A stretch of DNA of 64,000 bases, from contig RQOL01000466.1 in NCBI GenBank assembly GCA_013076295.1, forward strand, positions 5,933,080-5,997,079, written 5' to 3'. Origin of the DNA: Sanderia malayensis. Its lineage: Eukaryota; Cnidaria; Scyphozoa; Semaeostomeae; Pelagiidae. The notes below the pieces were generated by a model. That model saw only the letters and a list, made by a program, of their open reading frames with translations, was not told the DNA's origin and searched no databases. Positions 21,601 to 33,600 of this stretch are shown here, one piece after another (the first letter of the stretch is position 1; every line of letters starts with the position of its first letter). Both the position numbers and the translations under genes were made by a program.

Positions 21601-24600
21601 TCCAGGTCAAGGTTTTGCAAGGCCTATAAGCTTGAACTTATAGACCTTGCAAACCCTGCCTCTCTTTCGCACAGAAACGCCGCTGAGTCAAGGCGGTCTT
21701 TTTTAATACAGCGCAGCGGCCTACATTTTTTGTCAACGAAGTGACATATTGCTTGCACATGCTGTTTTAAAGAAACCTCTCTGCAAAGACGTTTTGAGAA
21801 TGTCTTATGCTTAGACTCATTACATTGCGTCCCTGTGTCTTTGCTCATGGCCTTCGCTCCACCAACAGGGACTTATCACATTTGAGCATCAAAAATCGGG
21901 AACAAATTTTTGTTCCTCCACTCACAGAGCAGGATTTCAAAATCCGCCGTTCTGATTGGTCTATTCAAATATTTTCATCGATATCGAGGCCAATAACGGC
22001 GTTTGTGTCAGAAATGCTTACCCCCTGATTTTCAAGATTAGCTTGGCATGGCATAAAACTATAAAATTTTCAAATGAAGTTACAAATTAATTTCTCCAGA
22101 ACAAAGGCAAATGTATGAATTTTTAAAGCAGTGATGGATAAGGATGGAGTTGTTAGAAAGATTTTCAGCGACTTATATATAAGAAAAGTTGCCAAAGCAG
22201 TAATGTATTTTGCTGGTTCAGGAAAGACATTTTGTTTGGCGTTTTCCTCGGATTTTAGAGGGATTTGCGCAGGGCCTTTTTTAAGGATTTTCAAGTGGGG
22301 GGGCCAAAATTTGAAAGGGACCTATATTTTCAGAGAAACGGCCGGGTCAGGGGGAGCACATTAAAAAAAGTTTGGGGGTGTTGACATACTTGGGACCGAC
22401 TTTTGCATGAACATTTCTTTGCATACATTCAAATAATTTTGGCTACCTGAGGCGGCACCATGGTTGCCGCCGAAGGGGGAAATTTTACAAATTTAGTGCC
22501 TCAGATATTGCTGAAAAATGTATTTTTTACAACCAAATTTTCTCCAAATATTATTTTTCCAGTCGGTCCACATTTTTTCCAAGAGCTACAAGACAAATCT
22601 AGCTACTATTAGTGGCCAATACCACGAGGCAGCCAGTTGAACTTCGTGAAATTCGTGTTTGAAATTCGTGAAGCTAGACTCGTTTAAAAACAATTTTTAG
22701 GGCAGGATTGATTTTAATATTTATTTGGGACCAACTTTTTGGACCGACTCGGAAATCATTCGGAGTGTCTCCCCCCCCCCCACACCCCCTAATGTGCGCC
22801 CCCTAGTATTTCTACATTCGGTTATAACGGACAAAACGGATCACAGTTTTTCAACATTGAAGAAAGGACAACAAAAAACTCGTTTGTGTATTATTGATAT
22901 AATTAACAAGTCAAACTACACTTGTAAATGATATCAACAGGACTGGAAGCAAGCTAGATACTTTGTGGAAGATACCATTGAAAAACACAGTGGAGTTAGC
23001 TTTCACACACAACGAATCATTTGAATCATCACGATTGCAAATTGAAATTAAGTTGAAAATATTTAACTGGGGGGGCCACTTTTGTTGACTGGGTGGGCCA
23101 CGTCTGTATGTTAAAAAAGGCCCTGGATTTGCGAATAGGCCGGTATTTTGCAGCTCAAAACATTCCTCTAAATTTTTGATAGAATTCGCTTTCACTCTCA
23201 TTAAGGATTGGGCTTTATTTATTTGCGAAACCTTTCCTTTTGCATTGATATAGCAATTTATTTATTGATAGCATGCAAAAGTAATGTTTCCAAAACCTTT
23301 TTTTTTCAACCATTCGAATTTACGAGTTCTGCATCTTCAACCCGAGAAATCTGAAAAGTCCTCCTTGCCGTGTATAACTCTACAATTTAAGCAATAAGTT
23401 TGCTGCTTAAATTTTGATACGTTTATTTTCATTGTTTCGCAAAATTGTTTCCCAATAAAAATCAATTTATCGCCTCAAATCCTCCGCTCTATTTGTTTTT
23501 TTTTTCAATCTTCAATGCCACAGGTGTCCCTCAGACTGACACTGACGCAAGTGGGTTTTTAGTTGATATCGAATATCCCGCCAACCAAACCTGCAAAACA
23601 GACTGGCATCCCTGCAGATCATTGTTCTTGACTTTGTTTGTAAGGGGGTCGTGTCATGAAAAATTTAAGAATTAATGAAATCGAGGCCAATCATTTTTGT
23701 CCTGTTTTCGCAATAGCAATGTGATAAGTCCCTGTTGGGTAGCGAGAGTCGAGCTAAACACAGGGACGCAATGTAACGAGTCTACCTTATGCTTGGTTGC
23801 TTTATCCAGAGACAAATGTTGAGACTATGATTTAGTTAGCAGAAAATGACATTCCAAAGGACTGCTTTCCCTTTCATGGCTATGTTCGCCATTTTGTGGA
23901 AAAAAGAGAATAGTTAGTGATAAAATAACTGCGCTATGCTCTGTACAAATTTTCACGCAGTGCAAGAATGATTAAAACAATAAAAATTGCATTTGACCAA
24001 TCAAATCCATCAAGAGTTCGAGGCCGCACGCAGGCTATCGTCACTGATTTTCCTCTACCAAAATTTGTTATTTTGTAGTTAAATCTATGCTGCAATTTAC
24101 GGCAGTTAGCAGCGTATTGAAAATTAACGTTTATACGTAATATTTAAGATTGCTTTTTTTAATTTCCAATTATTAGATTGCTGTTCCTGATGCAAAGGAC
24201 GCAGCTATAGATGCAGATATCCTTATATTTGTTGTCCCTCACCAGGTAATATTCTTTCAATGTTATTTATTTATTTTATGATGTTTTAGAGGCTTATGAA
24301 ACCATACGAAATACACGATGTAATGAGTAATAACAAGATTAAGCTCAGCTTGAACAGCAGCAACTGATTTGGTTGCTTTTGAAAAAGGGTAAAACCAGCT
24401 TTGTCGTTATTTTGACTACTGATGGGTTCCATGCATGTTCTCGGCCTTGCATGCATGTGTATCTGCTTGGAGAATAACTGAATTATTCCCGTTGGTCACT
24501 TTCAATAATTGATATATTTTTGCAATTTCTAAAAATCATGAAAATCGAGAGGTTTTTGGAAAGAATCAGGTTGGCGGTGTAAAACTAAAAATAGGATGAT

Positions 24601-27600
24601 TAAAAAAATTGCGTGATGTAAGGTGAAATAGACGAAGTGGCAAAGAAGAGTGCTGAAGGGAAGAAGTCTTTGTTTCCGTTATTTCACTACAAAGTTGTTT
24701 TATCTCGAAATTACAGACTTTAAATTACTTTTTGAATCTTTGAAATTCAAGTTTCTTTTGGTATCACCTCAGAAATCGCAATTAATTGTGGCGTTTTAAA
24801 CGTGTGCTAAATTTATTTTCAGTTTGTCACCGCAGTGTGTGCACAGATGAAAGCTGCCGTGAAGAAAGATGCAATGGCCATATCACTCATCAAGGTTTAC
24901 AGTTCATGTTGCTACATACATAAGCCCGATCCACACTGCACAAGCTAACCCGGGTTCGCCCCAGGCTTTTGCTAACCTAGGTTAGGTTTTGCAGTGTGGA
25001 CACAACTAACCCGGAAAACAACCAACTAACCAACTGACCAACTAACTAACCAACTAACCACACTGGTTAGTTGGTTAGTTTTTTGTAACGCATGCACATA
25101 TTCCCATTAAATTTCTTAGTTTTGCCCGCCAAAAAATGAAAATAAAAATCAAGTGTAGACAAAACAGGGTTCGCTCCGGGTTAGATTTAACTCGGGCCGA
25201 ACCTGGGTTAGTTTGTGTAGTGTGGACAGGGCTATATACGTATTTTTTACTGTTTTTGGCTCACTGCGAAGTAAGATTGAACCAAACTATTGTTTTCCAG
25301 CTATTGTTCTCTAATAAAGAGACCTGCGAAACAGTATTTGGATCTTGCCATTCTTTTCAAAGTTTCGTATATTTATTAAGAATACGCAAGTCCCATGTTT
25401 TGCCAAGAGAACAGAGTCTCATGGTGAAGCAAACCGAGACTATTTGTTAGTTGATGCATTGCCTTGTCGAAATCCATACTTGGGGTAATTACTTGCCGGA
25501 CTTGAAGAGACTGCCTGGACCCGATCAAAGCATTGTCTAAGCTATTGGAAATACTGGGGATTTTCCACGTGTTTCTATTGAATTGTTATTATTTCTTGAA
25601 ATTTTTGCAAATACTTGAAATGCTTCTATGGATTTTTATGACCTAAATGCAGCACACAGGCACGCCTTGCATGCCGTGCCCCACATGGCAATTTTGTATT
25701 ACAATTTCACAGCAGCGAATTCATGTAAAGCTTTTAGAAATCCCCATCCATTATGCGCCTTCGAGTTTCTCATAATCCATGTAAAACAAAAAGCTGATAT
25801 CGAGTCCATCATGTCAGAGAACATCGATGTTAAATTTGTTGCTTCAGTAAGGAGAAAATAACGGGGCTCCCACTATGATGTCATAGTGCACCCGATCCAC
25901 TCCTAAAAGTGTGTCAAGGAAAATAGTGAAATATGGACATTTTCACAAGTTATAGCTCTTAAACTGGGTGTCAGGTTTAAAAAATTATTCTCAGATCTGA
26001 AATCAGCCTACAAAGTTTTATTTAGTTGAGAAATAACTGAAACCGAAGGAGCATTTTTCTTTTCTTAAGGCGGATTTACACGGTACAAGATGGATCATGT
26101 AAATGCCCTAAAATTCTATTCACGGTTGTTGTTTTGATTGAAGTTAATCCTCCATCACAGTCGAACAATTTCAATTTTTGACTCCATGTCAAAAGATTTT
26201 GCAGCCCCCCTTCACAATATTTTTTCAAATACGCCGCAAATCACTACCTCATGTAAGGTTTGTTTTGGTTCATAAATTGTAGACGTTACGAAGAAAATCT
26301 CTTTTGCAACAACAAATATCACACATACTAATAAAGACCTATAGAAATTTTAATTACCAGCGAAAAATTTAATGGAGTGAAGATCATTTATAGCGAGCAT
26401 TTCCATTGCCATGGAACTTGCCCTGGAGCATGAAAATGGTTTGCAAATGTTTCTCGAACTGTTTCTACACTCCCCTAGTGTTTATTGCCTTTCAATCGTG
26501 CAGGTAATGGTTCAAGCAATGTGCTTGTTTTTCTCTATCTCCATCTACCATCTATAATATTTTTTCCAGCAATCTCATCAGCAAATCCTGTAGGAGTGCA
26601 TGACTCTGGTGACCTGCATCGTAGCATGTTATGCAACACCAATGCTGTTTTTACCATTTTAATTGCCTTGTCTGTGTCTGGATGCAGGTTAATTTTTGTC
26701 CCAAATATCCTGAAGATTTTCGTCATAATGCTTAATGCATTTGCTGACACCGGACGAAAGCGTGAAAGCCTGTACTCTTGTGTGCATAATAAACGTACCC
26801 CCGCTTATTAATTTTTGAAAATGTTTCCCACCCCCGGAGCTTGTTATGACCCCCCCCTCCCGCTTATTGTTTTGTGGCAATTCAAATTTTTGAATTTCTT
26901 GTTTTGCACTGCTTTGTAATAAAAGTGTTGGGTTTTGTATGAAGTTGTGAGCCCGTGACATGGAAATCGGTTTAAAGCATCGAAAAATATGACTTGTTAG
27001 TACTCTGCATGCTAGCCCTCCTGTTTGTTATTCAAGGAGATTCAGACCCCCCGTTAGTTTTGACCCCCGCCCGCTAATTAGTTTTTTGCAATTTTTCCCA
27101 CCCCCTGCTTATTTTGATCCCCCCGTTTATTATGCACACAAGAGTAGTAAACACCATGTTCTCCTCTGTGCATCCTTTTGGGGTATGGCTTCATGCAGTG
27201 TCCTGTTAACGCAAATGCATTATGAGCAACAACTACGAATGGCACGGTTTTGTCTGCTTGACGATGTACCCAGGCTTGATCTCCATTTTGGGGCAACGGT
27301 CTGTTTTCTGGCAAATTCAACTCAAGAGTTGCAAGCTTGCGTACAAACGAAGAGTTTCTATACACCCCACCATTCCTAATTCGTCCCTGACAGCCGACAT
27401 CATCACATAAAAATATATAATCATGATCTATAAATCTATACAGCTTTGTCTCTATTATCCATGCTATGTCAGGTCAAGAGTGAAAAATTGAAGTAAACCG
27501 TTCCTTTTAATGCTTTCCTTGTCCTCTTCTAGTTTCTATTTCCTTTCATTACTTTCCTTGCTATACTTTTGTCTTCCTCATCCAATTTCGTTTTCTTGTG

Positions 27601-30600
27601 TGTTGTATGAAATATTGTATATATGATGATATATGATAGAGCTGTCACATTTTTAATGTTCGTCATTGAGAAGCTTGCCACAGTTGCATGAAAGTTTCAG
27701 TTCCTTCTTTGGCGTATTTTTAAAACGTACACTGTATTTTTTATCATCGAATTCATCAAATCAGTTTCAATTCCTTTTCGGGTGTCCTCTTTCGTGTTCC
27801 AGGCAAGTTGTATATAATGAAGCAGAGCAAATCTTATATTAAACGAGTTCTACGATACTCTTTCAACCGTAGAACATAAGGACGTTTTAGCATCATGGCA
27901 AATTTCACAACTTTGGACTTTGAAGAATTTTTCCGCCGGAGAAAAACGAATAGAACATAAGCTCCAACCACTTATGAACCAAACTATTTGTTGAGAATAG
28001 TTGCACTCTCGAACTAGACTTTTTGACTGACAACATTATTGTTTTATTCATTTCCGTTATGTTATTGTTATGTTCATAGGCGTAGAGTTATATTTTCTCC
28101 AGGGGGGGCTCAAGTGGAATTTTTTTGGAAACTTCATTCTGGGTTTCTTATGATACGGGAAACAAAAAAAACAAGTAATATCAGTTTAAGCAGTAACCTT
28201 TCTACTTGGATACCAAAAACGTATTCTTTCTAAGAGTATTTTTATTTACAAAAGAATTCACAAGTTCATCGGTCGAAAAATGCATAACGTCATCTTTGTG
28301 AACGTTCATAATCGCAACAACCCGGTGTCGGCTAACAACAGGGTGTTTGTTATCTCAAAGATCTGAGTTGCGAAAGTTAGTGAGAAATTTCTACTTCCCA
28401 AAGCAACATCTAACGGATACAGCAACAGCTAAATGATTGAATGGACCGTTAATTTCTCAGGGGGGCGCAGCCCCCCCTGAGAAGGACCCAGGAGGGGCTT
28501 GAGCCCCCGAGCCCCCCCAAAGTCTACGCCTATGGTTATGTTAATTAATCTTATGCTGGAAGTTCAGTTTTTATAAGTTGAGTAAGTTTTATGTTTATAT
28601 ATATCGCTATCGCTGTTATTCACACTCGTGTTTTCATTTCGGAAAACTTCAACAGGTTATGGGCCCAGCACGCTTCCGCTGCGTTGTGTAAAGGCAAGCA
28701 AGTGATCTAGCAAGTGTATCGTTGTGTTCTCGGTTGTATAATTCTTGCAAAGCGTGTGCGTGAGTAAACAAACGTTGTATAGGCCTAGCCCTGGGCCTAG
28801 CTCTCTTGAAGAAGAAAAAATGGCTTCAGAAACAAAGAACGTTAGTGTAATGCCACTGAAAGGATCAAACTATCCTACTTGGAAAATACAGTGCCGAATG
28901 GCTTTAATGAAAGATGGACTTTGGAGTATTGTGGATGAAAGCGAAACCGCACCACCTCGAACAGAAGCAGACAAGTACGCAAAATTCGTCAATAGAAGAA
29001 ACAGGGCGCTGGTAATAATAGTTTTATCCATAGATCCTTCACTACTTTATTTATTGGGCGATCCTCAGGATCCGGTGACTGTCTGGAAAAAGATTGCTGA
29101 TCAATTTCAAAAAAAGACCTGGGCGAATTGAAGTTGGCTCTTCGAAGAAAGTTGTATTCGTTAAAACTATCAGAAGGTCAGTCTGTTCAAAATCATATAA
29201 AGACGATGATGGAACTGTTCGAGGAATTAACAATCATCGGTGATCCAATAAAGGAAGAAGATCGCGTTGTTCACATGCTGGCAAGTTTGCCTGAGGCATA
29301 CGATGTGTTGGTGACAGCTCTCGAAGCGAACGAAGACGTACCAAAGATGGAAGTGGTGACAGAACGACTTATGCGCGAAGAAATGAAATTGAAAGAAAAG
29401 GAAGCCTGTGGCGCATCAAGTCATGATGGAAAGGCGTTGACATCTCAACGTAGATTTGCAAAGAAAGGTCCAACATGTAACCATTGTGGCAAAATTGGCC
29501 ACATAAAGCGAAACTGCTTTGCTCTCCACAAGAAAGAGGAGAAAAATCTGTACAAGGAAAAGCAGCAGAGAACATATTCAACTGTTCAAAAGCACCGAAA
29601 GAATGACCGGGACTCAGACAGTGACGTTGTGGCGTTAGTAGTGCACGAGCTAGCACTTGGTTCTACAAATGAAAACATGGATGGCTGGATCATAGATTCA
29701 GGAGCAACCAGTCACATGTGCAAGGATCTACAGGCGTTCACCGACCTTTCAGAATTAGATCAGCCTGAAGAAATTTCTGTTGGAGATGGACATATTGTCA
29801 AAGCTACACAAATTGGCACAGTTAAGCTTGATATTGAAGATGATCAAGGACAAGTGAAAAGGTGCAAACTGCAAAACGTATTGTTTGTACCTGAGCTTGC
29901 ATACAACCTTATTAGTGTGCCAAAGCTAACTAAGACAGGAAAGGCAGTAATGTTTGGAGAACCTCAGTGCACTATCTTGGATGACGACAAAAAGACAGTC
30001 GCTGTAGCAAATAAAGTTGGTGGCTTATACTATTTGAATGTCGCAGATGGACGTCAAGCAGACCACACCACTGTGGCAAGCACCAATGAAACAACCTGGC
30101 ACAGGAGATATGGTCACGTTGGATTCAAGAGTTTGGAAATTCTAGCAGCAAATCAGCTAGTGAATGGATTTGACTACAAGAAGTCTCAGTCTTCCAAGTT
30201 TTGCGAACCCTGTCTAAATGGCAAGCATTCAAGAAGCAAGTTTCCAGTGCAAGGCGGGAGAAGAGCGAACGAAATTCTGGAACTCGTTCATAGCGATGTA
30301 TGTGGGAAGATTGATACGAAGTCACTCGGCGGAGCAGAATACTTTGTAACATTCATTGACGATAAGTCGAGATACGTGTGGGTGTATATGATGAAACAGA
30401 AAAGTGAAGTATTTGCTAAATTCGTCGAATGGAAAAGAATGGTGGAGAAAACAACTGGAAAAACAGTCAAGACACTTCGTTCAGACAACGGAGGGGAGTA
30501 CATGTCGAAAGAATTTCAATACTACCTGACGAACAAAGGAATACGTCATCAGTTAACTGTACCAAAAACACCTGAACAAAATGGTGTAGCAGAGCGTTTC

Positions 30601-33600
30601 AACAGAACACTAGTGGAGATGGTTCGTGCCATTTTATCCGATTCTGGTCTTCACAAGATGTTCTGGGCAGAAGCACTAGCAACTGCAGGTTATCTTCGAA
30701 ACCGAAGTTCAACCACCGCCGTACATGGAATGACGCCATACGAAGCTCTAACAGGAGAAAAGCCAAACGTGCAACATCTCAAGATCTTTGGATGTGACGC
30801 ATATACACACGTACCCAGTGACGAAAGACGCAAGTTAGATGCAAAGGCTCAAAAATGCACCTTTCTCGGCTATGGAACCGATACCAAAGGCTATCGTTTG
30901 TATAACCACGAAAAGGGACGAGTAATGTTAAGCAGAGATGTTGTATTCAACGAGAAGGCGAACCATGCAAAACAGTCTGAAGAAGATGAAGTTAATGATG
31001 CAACAGAGTCGCATCTCCTTGAATTAGAGAGTCTAAGCAATGATGAAGTTGATGAAGAAACAGTTGATGACGAGACTAACGTCAGAGAAGAACAAGTGTT
31101 AAGAAGATCGGAAAGATCAAGACAGCCCACAGACTTCTTTGGAGTAAGAGTAAATGTTGCTAATCACGAGTCAAGTGACCCAAGATCTGTATCTGAGGCA
31201 AGAGCTAGCCCAGAAAGGAAGAACTGGGAAGAAGCAATGAACAGTGAAATGAGTTCGCTGAAGAAACATGAAGTGTGGGATCTAGTTGAATTGCCCGACG
31301 GAAGCACTGCCATCGGCAGCAAGTGGGTCTTTAAGAAGAAATTCGATGCAGAAGGGAAAATAGATCGATTTAAAGCCCGACTCGTGGCGCAAGGCTTTAC
31401 GCAGAGACATGGTCATGATTACGATGAAACCTTTAGCCCAGTCGCAAGGTTTGAGTCGATACGCACAGTCATAGCCTTAGCTGCCAAGCATGGCTTACAA
31501 TTGCATCAACTAGACATCACCACCGCGTTCTTGAATGGGGATTTGAAAGAGCGCATCTACATGCAACAGCCTGAAGGGTATGTTGTGAAAGGGAGAGAGA
31601 AGTTAGTCTGCAAGCTAAGGAAAAGTCTCTACGGACTAAAACAATCCCCACGATGTTGGAATGAAGCACTTGATGCGAAATTGAAGAAGATGGGATTTCA
31701 ACAAGCAACAAGTGACCCCTGCATATACACCTCTTCAGGAGGAGAGTTTTTCATGATCGCTGTCTATGTCGATGATATAATTTTGGGAGGAAAAACCCAA
31801 AAACGCAAGACAGAAGTAAAGAAAGAACTGGCAGACAAATTCACGATTAAAGACATGGGTAAATTGCACCATTTTCTTGGAGTAAAAATCGTTCAAAACA
31901 AGGACAAGGGAGAAGCCTGGATGGGTCAAGAATCATACGTAAAAGAACTGCTCCAAAAGTTTCAGATGGAACAATCAAAGCCTGTGTCCACACCGGTTCA
32001 AACCACCTCCAACCTCGTGAAAGCAAGCGATGAAGATGAATTGGTGGATCAAGAAATGTATCAATCAGCTGTAGGCAGCCTGTTGTATTTGTCAACCAGA
32101 ACAAGGCCAGACATTGCATATGCAGTCAGCAATGCAGCTCGATTTTCAGCAAAGCCGACAAAACAACATTGGGCTGCTGTTAAGAGAATCTTGTGATATC
32201 TAAATGGTACACGTAGTCTGGGACTGGTGTACAGCCAGCACAAAGACGAAGAGGTGACTGGCTACAGCGACGCTGATTGGGCAGGAGATCGAAGTGATAG
32301 AAAGTCGACATCTGGCTACGTATTCAAGCTAGGTGGGGCAGCTATCAGCTGGAATAGCAAAAAACAGAGCTGCGTAGCGCTCTCTACAGCAGAAGCAGAA
32401 TACGTCGCATTAACAAATGCTGCACAAGAGGCTATTTGGTTGCAAGAACTCCTCGCAAACCTCAACGAGTCAGGGGTAAAACCTATGACTATACTTGAAG
32501 ACAATCAATCTGCAATACGTTTAGCAAAAAATCCTCAATTCCATGGAAGAGTGAAACATATTGACATAAAGTATCACTACATCAGAGAAAAGGTTGCATC
32601 AGGTGAAATCAAGCTAAAGTTTTGTAAATCGGAAGACATGTTAGCTGATCTCTTCACAAAAGGACTGCACAGCCCACAATTTCTCAAACTGAGAGACATG
32701 CTAGGACTGCAAAAATGTTCAAGTTCAACGAGTGAGGAGGAGTGTTGAGAATAGTTGCACTCTCGAACTAGACTTTTTGACTGACAACATTATTGTTTTA
32801 TTCATTTCCGTTATGTTATTGTTATGTTAATTAAACTTATGCTGGAAGTTCAGTTTTTATAAGTTGAGTAAGTTTTATGTTTATATATATCGCTATCGCT
32901 GTTATTCAAACTCGTGTTTTCATTTCGGAAAACTTCAACACTATTGTTATGCTTTGTCTCAGGATAATTTATTTATAAATTTTAATTTTAACGTTGTTAT
33001 ATTACGCTGTGGAGCTGAATATATAGAAGATGAGAAAGAGAGTGACACAGACATTGAAATTGAACCACGGCCTACACCTGTCGTTTCTCCCAAACAGAAA
33101 AAGGCCCCCAAAGGGACAGCATCAAAAAAGAAAAGCACCCCCAAAGTTTAAATGGCCAGATCATCTCGTGGAAGGACTGATGAATGAATGGCAGCCACAA
33201 GACATCCCATATGGCGTGTCCCATTCTCGGTATCATTTGAAGGACAAGAGAAGAATTTCCATCCAGAGGATTATAACAGAATTTGAAATTCAAGAGTTGT
33301 CTCCTTTGCCATCTTACGAAATAAACAAGAAGATGAACTCACTAAGAACCTACTTTCAGCTTAGATAAAGCAAATCAGTCTAGAATCAGTGGTGCCGGAA
33401 CAAATGACGCTTTATAGAAGTCGTTGGCAATTTTACTGGTCGTTGCATTTCCTAGCAGATAATGTACTACCAAAACGGACAGAGTCAAATCTGACGAAAC
33501 GCAATGCCAATACACGAATTGGAGAAGAAGAGAACAAACTTCAATATGCATATTCTGTCAACAACAAACCGTCTGCAAAATCAGCAAAAAAGACAGCGGC

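Larger units (their letters stand above)
27989..32940 (+). mobile_element. Ty1/copia retrotransposon, nearly intact, in GPD1 intron 4
   Basis: Complete element: 5' LTR 27989-28654 (enlarged by a MITE), primer site, gag-pol, purine tract and 3' LTR 32743-32940. The 5-bp target duplication CTATT lies at 27984-27988 and 32941-32945. Without the MITE the two LTRs are both 198 bp and I count two differences, so insertion was recent. It landed inside the Harbinger element and in the same orientation as GPD1. Confidence 0.95.

Noticed and set aside
30891..31130. Ser-rich - strand ORF inside copia
   Set aside because: It is the complement of the acidic linker of the copia polyprotein.
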